Below are positions 49,201-57,786 of a stretch of 64,000 nucleotides of DNA, piece after piece. This DNA is from Methanovulcanius yangii. Lineage in GTDB: Archaea > Halobacteriota > Methanomicrobia > Methanomicrobiales > Methanomicrobiaceae. Location of the stretch: positions 673,780 to 737,779 of the forward strand of contig NZ_LTBL01000001.1 in assembly GCF_018687785.1 (NCBI RefSeq), written 5' to 3'. The notes below the pieces were generated by a model. It worked only from the letters and a program-made list of their open reading frames with translations. It was not told the origin of the DNA and did not search any database. The translations under genes were made by a program, and so were the position numbers. Numbering within the stretch: the stretch's first letter is position 1; each line of letters begins with the position of its first letter.

Positions 49201-49710
49201 GAGCTCTCCGAGGGACTGCTCCTTTTTCTTGTCGAACTCGGCGACGCCTGCGATCTCATCGATGATCTTGCGCCGCTCGAAGTCCGTCATCTCGGTGATC
49301 CGGGTGACGTCCCCCTGCATCACCACATTATATCCCTCGGCCTTGATGCCGACCTTTGCAAGAAACTCGATGATGTCGCCCTGTTTGCAGAGACGATCGT
49401 TGAGGTAGTTATAGCTGTAATAGCCGTGCGGCGTCCGCTTGATGCGCCGCCTGACACGGGTCCCGTCCGAGAAGGTGATCTGGACCTCCGCAGTATTCCT
49501 GCCGGTATTGACGTTGATGAGGTCCGTCAGTTTTTCCGCCCGAAGACCGCGTGCGCTAGAGAGGGCAAGGCAAAAGAGGATACTATCGATGATGTTGCTC
49601 TTGCCCGAGCCATTCGGGCCCGATATGACGGTAAATCCCTCATAGAAGGGGATTTTTGTTTTTTTCCCGAAAGATTTGAAATTGTCTATTTCCAGCTCAG
49701 TGATGTACAA
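46276..49710 (-). CDS. smc: chromosome segregation ATPase SMC
   Basis: The 1144-residue protein has the Walker A loop GPNGSGKSN at 31-39, two long coiled coils, and a hinge near 490-650 (GVYGTVAQLGKAPPEYATALDIAAGGRLNYVVV). The C-terminal signature LSGGEKSLTTLAFIF and Walker B FYALDEIDMMLD follow. It is the ATPase of the condensin-like complex. It starts 15 bases after a coiled-coil gene and overlaps scpA. The long ORF on the opposite strand is a codon-pattern artefact. Confidence 0.97.
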   Translation of the reverse strand: MYITELEIDNFKSFGKKTKIPFYEGFTVISGPNGSGKSNIIDSILFCLALSSARGLRAEKLTDLINVNTGRNTAEVQITFSDGTRVRRRIKRTPHGYYSYNYLNDRLCKQGDIIEFLAKVGIKAEGYNVVMQGDVTRITEMTDFERRKIIDEIAGVAEFDKKKEQSLGELEVVRERIEREELLLNELSVRLVELEKEREQAIKYREWQEKLDHLRECRTVALLTARERELGSLHEIIAGHEADLGKKTAEKSELDGEIGRIQAKIAEISEEIHRKSGSEYLQLLQDIESARGEIKASEESIGRKNYEKSSNLEEVHTLYTNAKRADERIGECSNAIRDLSIDRSNLNMERAGLKADLDIVEKTLGTESDEVAGARDQLFALQNTISELKNRRSELIGERDLMIERSRLRTSEHERMNRRLVQIEREIEEKERQCAEYEALIAGLEKEKDAHSQHVSRAESTLFANRSELEKVREQIRSKERDLMRLEAQQQVSGAGGKALEAILGMDGVYGTVAQLGKAPPEYATALDIAAGGRLNYVVVETDRIAAEAIAYLKENRLGRMTFLPLNKLKAPAIPPLKNSRVIDYAVNLLEYDPLFDPVFRQVFAATVVIDRLDVARSMMGEYRMVTLEGDLVEKGGAMTGGSRRQKAGGFGVAVGDEVARLASAIAALQGELADLGSAVERYTAEAEEARRQRTAIEDEMARYRMLLEEYRKRVASLGEEQAGIIAGQEEIAGVSAGGRTLAQLEEEIAAANDEIAGVEKEIGGLKSRLGDTQIPRLSEERERLMKSLEDLDRRISNKEADLNDTQRERQHYKNRLEEFVQAREKLEVRNREIDVEIQAARATIESKTTEIAELETRQQSFSAEITRLQEIHDGHLAEIRAIDHSILEIETTMGQIRLQVGSLNDRKIAVLEEIERLREEVGEATTDLSLDEIEAGMENAERAMKRIGAVNMLAIEEYERVEKRAAERTEKKDVLSRERTMLIERIEHYEKMKFDSFMDSYTAIDENFQKIFARLTSGSGSLVLDNDDDPFAGGMTFAVQPRGKKVHLLSSLSGGEKSLTTLAFIFSIQQHMPAPFYALDEIDMMLDGSNVERVSTMIQELSGDAQSICVSLRKPTIERADRIIGVTTRPDKSTYVTGVKSNA

Positions 49711-49725
49711 CCAGCAGACTCCCGG

Positions 49726-50271
49726 TTATTTTTTCTTAATTTCCACCGAGTCATCCTCTTCGGCGTAAATCAGGGGCTTGGATTCCTCAGCCTGGCGATA
49801 GCCCTTCCCCGTGCGGGTATTCTTCACGCGGGGGCGTGCCCCGGCGACGATGAGGTCTTCATCGTTTGACCGCTCTTCGTAATCGAGCGTGCCGTCCGGC
49901 TGCATGATCTTGACTGCGTCATGGGGCCGCTTCCCGGACGCTGCTTCAGGGGCGGGTTTGCGGGCCGTAGGGGCCGGCTCGGGGGCAGGACGCGTTCGCC
50001 GCGGTGCCGCAGGACCAGGCTGGGATGCCGCCGACGCACCTTCGACGAGTTTCGATAGCTTGCGCACCTCTGCCTTCATGTCAAGAAGCTCTTCAGTCAG
50101 TCCCTTTACCATCCCTTCAAGCTCGTTGACACGGTTTGCCAGACGCTCGTCAACAGGCTCGGTTCGAACCACTTCAGTGATTTCCGGATTTTCCTTTAAC
50201 ATTTCGATCTCCCGGTCTTTTTCCTCAATAATATGCTTAAGTCGATTAATTTCCCTCTGATTTTGTGACAT
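49726..50271 (-). CDS. coiled-coil protein encoded first in the smc-scpA operon
   Basis: The 181-residue protein has a coiled coil at about 1-80 (NQREINRLKHIIEEKDREIEMLKEN, then LANRVNELEGMVKGLTEELLDMKAEVRKL). A proline-alanine-arginine linker at about 85-115 and a charged C-terminal part (KIMQPDGTLDYEERSNDEDLIVAGARPRVKN) ending EIKKK follow. No known domain is recognised. The stop is 15 bases before smc, so joint expression is near certain. A role as SMC partner or regulator is inferred from position only. Confidence 0.78.
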   Translation of the reverse strand: MSQNQREINRLKHIIEEKDREIEMLKENPEITEVVRTEPVDERLANRVNELEGMVKGLTEELLDMKAEVRKLSKLVEGASAASQPGPAAPRRTRPAPEPAPTARKPAPEAASGKRPHDAVKIMQPDGTLDYEERSNDEDLIVAGARPRVKNTRTGKGYRQAEESKPLIYAEEDDSVEIKKK

Positions 50272-50405
50272 CGGCCCCTCACCTACTGAATCATTACGCC
50301 GAGTATCTAATAATTTTTATGTTCTTTCATTATTGATAGCGTTTCTGGGCGGATATTTCTGAAATCATCAGATATTTTATCTTTTTTCGCACCTTTGTGA
50401 CAAGG

Positions 50406-50412
50406 TATATAC
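50406..50412 (+). promoter_or_regulatory. TATA box of glyA
   Basis: TATATAC lies about 26-29 bases before the ATG at 50438, which places the transcription start at or next to the start codon. This indicates a leaderless mRNA; no ribosome binding site is present. Confidence 0.6.
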
Positions 50413-50437
50413 TCTTATCTATCCAACTTGTGTGCAT

Positions 50438-51685
50438 ATGTCTAGTCTGGCCGAATCAGATCCAGAAGTATATGAAATCATTGAACTCGAACGTTCCCGT
50501 CAGGTGAACGGTCTTGAACTCATCGCTTCTGAAAATGTGGTTTCCAAGGCAGTACTCGAAGCTGTCGGTTCCATCATGACCAACAAATATGCAGAGGGGT
50601 ACCCCGGGAAACGGTACTACGGCGGATGTCAGTACCATGACATGGTCGAAAACCTTGCACGCGACCGGCTCTGCAAACTTTTTGGCGCCGAACATGCGAA
50701 CGTCCAGGCGGTCTCGGGAAGCCAGGCCAACCAGGCGGTTTACTTTGCCTACATGAAGCACAACGACGTCATGATGAGCCAGGACCTCTCGCAGGGCGGC
50801 CACCTGTCCCACGGTTCACCGGTCAACATCACCGGCAAGTGGTACTCGGTCTCCCACTACGGCGTCGACCACGAGACGGAGATGCTGGACTATGCGTCCA
50901 TCGCCGAGCAGGCACGGAAAATAAAACCGAAGATGATCGTCTGCGGTGCGAGCGCCTACCCGCGTGAGATCGATTTCAAGGCATTCCAGGAGATCGCCGA
51001 GGACGTCGGTGCATACTGTATGGCCGACATCGCCCACATCGCGGGCCTCTGCGCCACCGGCGTGCACAACTCACCGGTGGGCGTCGTCAACTTCACCACC
51101 TCGACCACCCACAAGACCCTCCGCGGACCTCGCGGCGGTATCATTATGTGCAACGACGAGTATGCCGCCGACATCGACCGCTCGGTCTTCCCCGGCATGC
51201 AGGGCGGCCCCCTGATGCACGTCATCGCCGGTAAGGCGGTCTGTTTCCAGGAAGCCCTCCAGCCCTCCTTTACGGAATATGCAAAACAGGTCGTAAAAAA
51301 CGCCCGGGCAATGGCGGAGACCCTCCTCGACGAAGGCTTCGACCTCGTCTCCGGCGGAACGGACAACCACCTCATCCTCCTCGACCTGACCAATATCGGA
51401 CTGACCGGACTTGAGGCAGAGAACCTCCTCGGTGATGCCGGCATCACCGTCAATAAGAATACCATCCCCCGCGAGACCCGCAGTCCATTCGTGACCTCCG
51501 GTCTTCGCATCGGCACCCCCGCCGTCACCTCACGCGGCATGAAGGAAGACGAGATGAAACAGATCGCCCTCTTCATCGCCCGTGTCCTCAAGGACCCCGA
51601 GAACACGACCATGACTGCAGATGTCAAGGAAGAAGTTAAGGGTCTTGCCAGCGGATTCACCCTCTATCCGGATGAAGTATGTTAA
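50438..51685 (+). CDS. glyA: serine hydroxymethyltransferase
   Basis: The 415-residue PLP enzyme converts serine and tetrahydropterin to glycine and methylene-tetrahydropterin. Motifs: [47 protein letters not shown], and [15 protein letters not shown] with the PLP lysine. The C terminus is complete. Start: ATG 50438 is preferred over GTG 50432 from the TATA spacing. It overlaps folD by seven bases. In methanogens the pterin is usually tetrahydromethanopterin, but folD next door keeps folate possible. Confidence 0.95.
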   Translation: MSSLAESDPEVYEIIELERSRQVNGLELIASENVVSKAVLEAVGSIMTNKYAEGYPGKRYYGGCQYHDMVENLARDRLCKLFGAEHANVQAVSGSQANQAVYFAYMKHNDVMMSQDLSQGGHLSHGSPVNITGKWYSVSHYGVDHETEMLDYASIAEQARKIKPKMIVCGASAYPREIDFKAFQEIAEDVGAYCMADIAHIAGLCATGVHNSPVGVVNFTTSTTHKTLRGPRGGIIMCNDEYAADIDRSVFPGMQGGPLMHVIAGKAVCFQEALQPSFTEYAKQVVKNARAMAETLLDEGFDLVSGGTDNHLILLDLTNIGLTGLEAENLLGDAGITVNKNTIPRETRSPFVTSGLRIGTPAVTSRGMKEDEMKQIALFIARVLKDPENTTMTADVKEEVKGLASGFTLYPDEVC

Positions 51686-52512
51686 TTGATGGAAAAGGAA
51701 TCTCAGTAAAGCGCCTTGCGGCACTCAAAGAGGAGATCGCCACTTCAGGATGTGTCCCCTGCCTTGCAACGGTCATCGTGGGGGCAGACCCGGCCTCCCA
51801 GATGTACGTGCGGATGAAGCACAAGGCCTGCGATGATGTCGGCGTCACCTCCGTTGGCGTCGAACTTCCCGAAGACGCCACCACCGAAGAGGTCGTGGCA
51901 GCAGTCGCCCACCTGAACGACGACCCGTCGGTCCACGGCATCCTCGTGCAGCTCCCGCTGCCGAAACAGATCGATACCGAGGCCGTCATCGAGGCCGTCT
52001 CTCCGGCAAAGGACGTCGACGGGTTCCACCCGGAAAATGTCGGCGCCCTCTTCTCCGGACGTCCGCGGTTCGTGCCGTGCACTCCCGGCGGAATCATGAC
52101 GCTTCTTGCCGAGTATGCCATTCCGACCGCCGGCGCCCGTGCGGTCGTCGTCGGCCGCAGTGTCGATGTCGGGCGCCCGATGGCAGCACTCCTCATCAAC
52201 GCCGATGCGACGGTGACCGTCTGCCACTCGCGGACAAAGAACCTCGAAGATGAGATGAAGGCGGCGGACATTTTGGTCAGCGCCATCGGCAAGGCCCGGT
52301 TCGTCACGAAGGATATGGTCAAACCAGGTGCCGTCGTCATCGACGTGGGCATCAACTATGACGACGATGGCAAACTCTGCGGCGACGTCGACTTCGACGC
52401 GGTTGCAGATGTCGCCTCCGCCATCACGCCGGTTCCGGGCGGGGTCGGCCCGATGACCATTGCGACGCTGATGGAGAACACCTTCGCCGCCGCAAAACGC
52501 CAGATATGTTGA
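51679..52512 (+). CDS. folD: methylenetetrahydrofolate dehydrogenase/cyclohydrolase
   Basis: The 277-residue bifunctional enzyme links methylene-, methenyl- and formyl-tetrahydrofolate. Motifs: [16 protein letters not shown] with the catalytic tyrosine and lysine, [29 protein letters not shown], and the nucleotide-binding [14 protein letters not shown]. The end [20 protein letters not shown] is the family signature. It overlaps glyA by seven bases and the next gene by seven. FolD beside F420 and pterin genes implies some tetrahydrofolate metabolism. Confidence 0.95.
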   Translation: MLIDGKGISVKRLAALKEEIATSGCVPCLATVIVGADPASQMYVRMKHKACDDVGVTSVGVELPEDATTEEVVAAVAHLNDDPSVHGILVQLPLPKQIDTEAVIEAVSPAKDVDGFHPENVGALFSGRPRFVPCTPGGIMTLLAEYAIPTAGARAVVVGRSVDVGRPMAALLINADATVTVCHSRTKNLEDEMKAADILVSAIGKARFVTKDMVKPGAVVIDVGINYDDDGKLCGDVDFDAVADVASAITPVPGGVGPMTIATLMENTFAAAKRQIC

Positions 52513-53330
52513 AGTGTTTCGTCGGAACGGTGGGTATTGGCGGCGGCGACCCGGTACGCCTGATGGCCGTGATGAATGCCAGCCCCGAATCTTTTTTTTC
52601 TCATTCTTTTGTTCCCCGTGAAAAGCTCCGTGACACGGCATTCAGGTTTCTGGACGATGGCGCCGAGATCATCGACCTCGGAGCACGCTCGACGGCACCC
52701 GATGCCCCGCCCCTCAGTGCCGCCGAGGAGAAGGAGCGTCTCTGCGCATCATTAAAGGAACTGGCGGGGATCGGGCTCCCCGTCTCGGTCGACACGATGT
52801 TTCCCGACGTGCTCGATGCAGCCCTCCGGTATGACATCGACGCCATCAACGATATCCACGGCCTTGCAAACCCCGACTACGCCCGTATCGCCGGAGACGC
52901 AGGGCTGCCGGTCTTTCTGATGGCGTCCACCGCCGTGCCTGGCGACGCCGTCGGGGTTACCGCGACCCATGCGGCCTGCGAGACGGTCATCGACCGGGCG
53001 CACCGGGCGGGCATCACCGACATTATCCTCGACCCCGCCATCGGCCACTGGATACCCGAACGCACGATGGAAGACGACTGGGATCTCTGCCGGGCATTTT
53101 CCTCGTTTCAGGCCCATGGCTGCCCCCTCCTTGCGGCGGTCTCCCGCAAATCGTTCATCGGCGATCTCCTTGACACGCCACCGGAGGGGCGCCTTGCAGG
53201 AACGATGGCCGTCACCTACGACCTCCTCCTGCAGGGAGCATCCGTCGTCCGCACCCACGATGTACGCGAAACGGCAGACCTAATACGAATCTTTGAACAC
53301 CTCAGGGAATCGAGGCAGAATATCACATGA
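52506..53330 (+). CDS. dihydropteroate synthase-family protein
   Basis: The 274-residue TIM-barrel protein shows the DHPS landmarks in altered form: [66 protein letters not shown] and a final [14 protein letters not shown] joins a pterin pyrophosphate to p-aminobenzoate; archaeal relatives are linked to methanopterin formation. The exact acceptor is not determinable. It overlaps folD by seven bases and cofE by four (ATGA). Confidence 0.88.
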   Translation: MLKCFVGTVGIGGGDPVRLMAVMNASPESFFSHSFVPREKLRDTAFRFLDDGAEIIDLGARSTAPDAPPLSAAEEKERLCASLKELAGIGLPVSVDTMFPDVLDAALRYDIDAINDIHGLANPDYARIAGDAGLPVFLMASTAVPGDAVGVTATHAACETVIDRAHRAGITDIILDPAIGHWIPERTMEDDWDLCRAFSSFQAHGCPLLAAVSRKSFIGDLLDTPPEGRLAGTMAVTYDLLLQGASVVRTHDVRETADLIRIFEHLRESRQNIT

Positions 53331-54130
53331 CGGACAATTTCTGTGTTTATGGGCTCACCACCGGCATCATCACCGCCGGTGACGATATCACACAGGCCAT
53401 TCTCACCTCGGCTGAAACGGCCTGCGGCATCGAAGACGGGGACATCATCGTCATCGCAGAGAGCGCCCTTGCCTCTGCCGAAGGCGCCATCGTCTACCTC
53501 GACGATGTCACTCCTTCGGCCGAGGCAGAACGCCTCGCCGAAGAATACCGGATGGACCCGCGGGTCGTCGAGGTCGTCATCGGCCAGAGTGACGCCATCA
53601 TCGGCGGCATACCGGGCTTTCTCCTGTGTCTTCGGGGGGGGACGCTCCTCCCGAACGCAGGCACCGACGGGTCGAACGCACCCCCGGGTGCGCTCGTCTG
53701 CCTTCCCGACGACCCGGACCAAAGCGCCGCCACCATTCGCGAGCGCATCCGTCGGGAGACGGGGAGGACCGTCGGCGTGCTCATCGCCGATTCACGAACC
53801 CATGCGATGCGCCTCGGGTGCGGCGGGGTCGCCATCGGATGTGCAGGGTTCGGCGCCGTCGAGGACGATGTCGGGCGAAACGATCTCTTCGGCCGGACGC
53901 TCGAGGTGACGAAACGTGCCATCGGGGACAACCTTGCATCCGCTGCAGAACTCGTGATGGGTGAAGCGGACGAATGCGTTCCGGCCGCGCTCATACGGGG
54001 GACGAATATCCCCATGACCGAAGAAAGAGGTGTCGAGACGATAGACGCGGCAGAGTGCCTATTCATGGGGGCTGCGCTGCACGCTGACCCGTCCCGTCTC
54101 AAGGGAAAGCCCGATACCGATACCCTGTAG
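53327..54130 (+). CDS. cofE: coenzyme F420-0:L-glutamate ligase
   Basis: The 267-residue GTP-dependent enzyme adds glutamates to F420-0. It shows the family segments VYGLTTGIITAGDDI, DIIVIAESALASAEGAIV, ADSRTHAMRLGCGGVAIGCAGFGAVEDDVGRNDLFGR and a late AADECVPAALIRG-type region. The start overlaps the preceding gene as ATGA. It is the last gene of the glyA operon. Its final 72 bases overlap the convergent cofC, another F420 gene. Confidence 0.92.
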   Translation: MTDNFCVYGLTTGIITAGDDITQAILTSAETACGIEDGDIIVIAESALASAEGAIVYLDDVTPSAEAERLAEEYRMDPRVVEVVIGQSDAIIGGIPGFLLCLRGGTLLPNAGTDGSNAPPGALVCLPDDPDQSAATIRERIRRETGRTVGVLIADSRTHAMRLGCGGVAIGCAGFGAVEDDVGRNDLFGRTLEVTKRAIGDNLASAAELVMGEADECVPAALIRGTNIPMTEERGVETIDAAECLFMGAALHADPSRLKGKPDTDTL

Positions 54131-54694
54131 ATATCCCCTGCTCTCTCCTTTTCCGTGGAGAAGGATCTCCACCAGATCCTCCCGCTCGTCGATATCCGTC
54201 GACATGAAAAACGAATCGATCACCTCGACGGAGAGCCCCGCCGCCTCGGCGATCGCCATGTGATCGCAGAAACTTGCGCCGTAGAAATCGACCCGGTACC
54301 GGGAGGGTTCCCTGATGAAGATCACATTGGTCCCGCCGCCCCTCCCGGGGACGATGGCCACATCCGCCCCGGTTTCGATGACACGGCGGATAGATGCTGG
54401 CGTTGCGAGTGGAATATCCGACATGAAGATGAGGACCGGCCCTCCGGTGCAACGGGCAAGATAGTCATTGAGCGCCTCGTTGAGACCCTGTTCATCGATG
54501 TATGTCGCGGCCCCGGTATGACGAAAGTCCGTCGTGCAGAGGATGCACGGGCTGCACCCGGCCTCCCGGAGGGCACGGATCACATCGCCCAGCATGACGC
54601 GGGCAAAGGCCTCACGCTCCTGCTGATCCATGATGTCGGAAAGCCGCGTCTTCGGGTTTACCGGGCGAAATGGTATGATGGCGTCGACAGGCAT
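54059..54694 (-). CDS. cofC: 2-phospho-L-lactate guanylyltransferase
   Basis: The 211-residue nucleotidyltransferase activates phospholactate (or a related three-carbon acid) with GTP for F420 assembly. Motifs: VDAIIPFRPVNPKTRLSDIMDQQERE at the start, GPVLIFMSDIPLATPASI with the metal aspartate, VPGRGGGTNVIF and FYGASFCDHMAIAEAAG. It lies downstream of the cofG-pur genes and overlaps cofE by 72 bases tail to tail. Confidence 0.92.
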   Translation of the reverse strand: MPVDAIIPFRPVNPKTRLSDIMDQQEREAFARVMLGDVIRALREAGCSPCILCTTDFRHTGAATYIDEQGLNEALNDYLARCTGGPVLIFMSDIPLATPASIRRVIETGADVAIVPGRGGGTNVIFIREPSRYRVDFYGASFCDHMAIAEAAGLSVEVIDSFFMSTDIDEREDLVEILLHGKGESRGYLQGIGIGLSLETGRVSVQRSPHE

Positions 54695-54747
54695 TGGAGA
54701 GTCACCGTGATGGGGCTTTTCTGGAATTCACGTGTAAAAAATGAGAC

Positions 54748-55047
54748 CTATTCATCCCTGAAGAAGAGCCGGCAGTGACAGTTCCCGTCGTTTGCCAGTT
54801 CATCTTCATGGAATATGCAGGGACAGATGATTTCCCTGTCCGTTTCCTCGTCACCGGTGCGCATCCTGCACGGACAGTATCGCTCGCCCAGGCGCACGGT
54901 ATTTCGTGCCAGCCCCTTCAGGACAGCGTCGAGCTGTTTGTCGTTTGGGTTCAGGTGCCAGTCCTTCGAAGCAGCGTACTCCGCCGCCCATTCCCTGATG
55001 GACTTCTGGATGGCTTCTTCATCGGCTTTTTTGCTTTTTCCGGTCAT
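54748..55047 (-). CDS. ferredoxin:thioredoxin reductase beta-chain-like protein
   Basis: The 99-residue protein has the FTR catalytic subunit cysteines in order: CPC, CPC and CHC, in RYCPCRMRTGD, IICPCIFHEDE and GNCHCRLFF. This set holds a 4Fe-4S cluster and a redox disulfide that reduces thioredoxins. The spacings (14 and 12 residues) differ from plant FTR (16 and 8). Start: ATG 55047 is favoured from AGGTGA spacing; ATG 55050 is adjacent. The gene follows purQ by 11 bases. Confidence 0.88.
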   Translation of the reverse strand: MTGKSKKADEEAIQKSIREWAAEYAASKDWHLNPNDKQLDAVLKGLARNTVRLGERYCPCRMRTGDEETDREIICPCIFHEDELANDGNCHCRLFFRDE

Positions 55048-55058
55048 CATTCACCTGC

Positions 55059-55754
55059 TTACTGATTCTCGATATGGGCAATCATCGACTCAAACAGGCG
55101 ACGTCCGTCGTCCGAACCGAGGATGCCTTCCGCCGCCCGCTCGGGATGCGGCATCATTACAAGGACATTGCCGTCCTCTCCTAAAACACCTGTGATGTTG
55201 AGCTCGGACCCGTTCGGGTTGGACGCGGGGGTGCATTCGCCTGCCTCGTTGCAGAAGCGGAAGGCCACGCGTCCCTCGTCGAGGAGCTGCCTGCCCACGC
55301 CCGGCGGGACGACATACCGCCCCTCCTTGTGGGCAATCGGGATCCTGATGACCTCTCCTTTACGGTACTTCGTGGTGAAGGGAGAGGTGGCGTTCTCCAC
55401 CTTCAGGTGGACCCACTCACAGATGAATTTCGGGTATTCGTTGGTCGTAAAGACCCCGGGGACGAGCCCGCTCTCGGCACCTATCTGAGCGCCGTTGCAG
55501 ATGCCCAGGACCAGCCGTCCGGCACCTGCATGAGCGAGCACGTCCTGCATGATCGGCGTCCGCGTCGCAATCGCGCCGGCCCGCAGGTAGTCGCCGTACG
55601 AGAATCCACCGGGGATGATGACTGCATCGTACTCCCGGCCGATGCCTTCCTTGTACCATATCAGGTCGCAGTCCACGCCGCAGACATCGTGCACGACATG
55701 GTATGCGTCATGGTCACAGTTGCTTCCGCCAAACTGGAGTACTGCAAATCTCAT
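55059..55754 (-). CDS. purQ: phosphoribosylformylglycinamidine synthase glutaminase subunit
   Basis: The 231-residue class I glutaminase supplies ammonia to PurL. Catalytic cysteine in LGICNGAQ, with later PHPERAAE histidine and glutamate; FGGSNCDHDAY start and IIPGGFSYGDYLRAGAIA are typical. It overlaps purS by four bases (ATGA). The large subunit purL is not in the window. Confidence 0.95.
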   Translation of the reverse strand: MRFAVLQFGGSNCDHDAYHVVHDVCGVDCDLIWYKEGIGREYDAVIIPGGFSYGDYLRAGAIATRTPIMQDVLAHAGAGRLVLGICNGAQIGAESGLVPGVFTTNEYPKFICEWVHLKVENATSPFTTKYRKGEVIRIPIAHKEGRYVVPPGVGRQLLDEGRVAFRFCNEAGECTPASNPNGSELNITGVLGEDGNVLVMMPHPERAAEGILGSDDGRRLFESMIAHIENQ

Positions 55755-55996
55755 TTCAGGACCTCAATCTCGTAGGAGTGAATGACCGGGTTTGCAAGCA
55801 GCCGCTCGCACATCTCCCCGGCACGAATGCGGGCGTCCGCTTCCGTCGGGACGTCCATCGTGATGGAGAACACCCGTGCGGTCGTAAGCGTTTCAGTCTC
55901 AAATCCAAGATTGGAGAGGGCATGCTGGATGGCCCGGGCCTCCGGGTCGAGCATGCCTTCCTTGAGTGATATGGTAATGTTTGCGGTAAAACTCAT
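55751..55996 (-). CDS. purS: phosphoribosylformylglycinamidine synthase subunit PurS
   Basis: The 81-residue protein starts MSFTANITISLKEGMLDPEARAIQHALSNLGF in pattern, with the LKEGMLDPEA family signature. PurS bridges PurQ and PurL. Both ends overlap neighbours by four bases (purC upstream, purQ downstream), showing tight translational coupling. Confidence 0.96.
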   Translation of the reverse strand: MSFTANITISLKEGMLDPEARAIQHALSNLGFETETLTTARVFSITMDVPTEADARIRAGEMCERLLANPVIHSYEIEVLK

Positions 55997-56718
55997 GCAT
56001 TTCCTCCACGCATTTCATCGGTGATCCGTTCCACGACCCGTGCATAGGCCGACATCACATCGCCCTTGCCGAAGCGGTAGACGTCCTTGTCCAGCGACTC
56101 GCCGGTCTCCTGGTCCCAGAGGCGCATCGAGTCCATGCTGATCTCGTCGCCAAGGTAGATGCCGTTATCCGTCCGGCCGAACTCGATCTTGAAGTCAACG
56201 AGATCGATGCCAAGTTCGGCGAAGAACTCGGAGAGCAGGAGATTGATGCGAAGCGTCTGCTCGCGGACGAAGGCGAGCTCATCCGGCGTCAAAAAACCGA
56301 GCGCTATGATCAGGTCATCATTGATCGAGGGGTCGCCTGCGGCATCGTTCTTGTAGTCGGTGACGATGACCGGCGGGGAGAGCGGCTGCCCCTCGGTGAA
56401 CGGGAATTTCTTCACGATGGACCCTGCCGCGATATTGCGGGCGATGACCTCAAGAGGGATCATCTTCAGTTCCCGTACGGCCATGGTCCGGTCGTCTTCC
56501 ATCCCGAGATAGTGCGTCTGTATACCGTTCTTCTCGAGGTAATTGAAGAAGAAGGCGGAGACGCGGGCATTGTAGACACCCTTTCCTTCCAGCACATCCT
56601 TCTTCTCGCCATTGAACGCCGTGATGTCGTCCCGGAAGACGACGATCAGTACACCGGGGGTGTCCGAGCGGTACACCGATTTTGCCTTCCCCTGATACAG
56701 GAGTTCCCCTTTCTTCAT
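55993..56718 (-). CDS. purC: SAICAR synthetase
   Basis: The 241-residue enzyme joins aspartate to carboxyaminoimidazole ribotide in purine synthesis. Motifs: LLYQGKAKSVYRSD, VFRDDITAFNGEKKDVLEGKG, MIPLEVIARNIAAGSIVKK, DFKIEFGRTDNG and DEISMDSMRLWD. The start overlaps the cofG stop by four bases, so it is co-translated with an F420 gene. Confidence 0.96.
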   Translation of the reverse strand: MKKGELLYQGKAKSVYRSDTPGVLIVVFRDDITAFNGEKKDVLEGKGVYNARVSAFFFNYLEKNGIQTHYLGMEDDRTMAVRELKMIPLEVIARNIAAGSIVKKFPFTEGQPLSPPVIVTDYKNDAAGDPSINDDLIIALGFLTPDELAFVREQTLRINLLLSEFFAELGIDLVDFKIEFGRTDNGIYLGDEISMDSMRLWDQETGESLDKDVYRFGKGDVMSAYARVVERITDEMRGGNA

Positions 56719-57734
56719 AGCTCCTCTCCGTTTCTCTTCATCATTTGCATATTGCGTTCTTCAATCACTTCAGCAAGAGTTTTAATAAGCCCTTCGAGAG
56801 ACGGGTCGTTCCACCCGCGGTCGATGAACCGCTGGTAGATGCAGAGGCGTTCCCTGAGCATATTTGTTCCGACAAGACCCTGCAGCTCTTCTATCTGCGG
56901 CCATGGATGTTCGGGATTGACGTAGTCGATCGTCACCGGGGAGACGCCCCCGAGATCATCCACGCCGCATTCGATGAGGTAGGCGGCATCGGCCAGATTC
57001 GGCGGGACCTGCACCATCACGTCATCGGGCAGGATTTCGCGGGCAAGCCGTATGATCCCGCACATTTCCTCAGTGCCCGGATAGGTGGCGGCCTCCATCG
57101 GGGTGCCTTCCTTCGGGCAGAAGTTCTGGATGATAACCTCCTGGATATGGCCGTAGCGCCGGTGCAGGTCGCGTATGACCTCCAGCGACTCCTCCCGGTC
57201 ACGGGGAGTCTCCCCGATGCCTATCAGAAGCCCGGTCGTAAACGGTATCTTCAGCCGCCCGGCGTCCTCCATCATCGCGATGCGGACCTCGGGAGCCTTG
57301 CCCGGTGCCTTGCGGTGGGCGGGGATCTCGGCCGTCGTCTCCAGCATGAGCCCCATGCTGGCGTTGACGGTGCGGAAGCGCTCCAGCTCCTCGCGGGTGA
57401 GAATTCCCGCGTTCGTGTGTGGAAGCATCCCCGCATCGATGGCCGCCCGGCACATATCGTAACAGTAGTCGAGAATCGTCGCATAGCCGGTCGGTGCCAG
57501 TGCCGCGTCGAACCCCTCGACCATGCCGGGCTGTTCACCAAACGTAAAGAGAGCCTCGGTACATCCCATCGATGCGCTGTACCGGATGGTCTCCTCCACC
57601 ACCGCCGGAGGCATGATGCAGCCCTCCTGCACCGGGGTGCGGAAACAGCAGTATCCGCACGTGTTCCGGCACACGGTCGTGAGCGGAAGAAACGCATTTC
57701 GTGAATAGGTGATCACCCGGGGGTGCATGATCAT
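56715..57734 (-). CDS. cofG: 7,8-didemethyl-8-hydroxy-5-deazariboflavin synthase subunit CofG
   Basis: The 339-residue radical SAM protein makes the F420 chromophore (Fo) together with CofH. The cluster motif is CRNTCGYCCF near residue 21-30; TFGEQPGM, LPHTNAGILTREE, GLLIGIGETPRDREES, IIQNFCPKEGTPM and DDLGGVSPVT are CofG features. Start uncertain: ATG 57734 with GGTG upstream, or ATG 57728. No cofH is present here. The end overlaps purC. Confidence 0.93.
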   Translation of the reverse strand: MIMHPRVITYSRNAFLPLTTVCRNTCGYCCFRTPVQEGCIMPPAVVEETIRYSASMGCTEALFTFGEQPGMVEGFDAALAPTGYATILDYCYDMCRAAIDAGMLPHTNAGILTREELERFRTVNASMGLMLETTAEIPAHRKAPGKAPEVRIAMMEDAGRLKIPFTTGLLIGIGETPRDREESLEVIRDLHRRYGHIQEVIIQNFCPKEGTPMEAATYPGTEEMCGIIRLAREILPDDVMVQVPPNLADAAYLIECGVDDLGGVSPVTIDYVNPEHPWPQIEELQGLVGTNMLRERLCIYQRFIDRGWNDPSLEGLIKTLAEVIEERNMQMMKRNGEEL

Positions 57735-57786
57735 ACATTTCAGCACCGGGGGTATTCAAGCTTCGGACAGATGCCGTCCGGGTGCT

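Noticed and set aside
47056-49869. 937-codon ORF on the plus strand opposite smc
   Set aside because: It mirrors the smc reading frame in GC-rich DNA. The minus strand has full SMC motifs; the plus translation has no recognisable domain.
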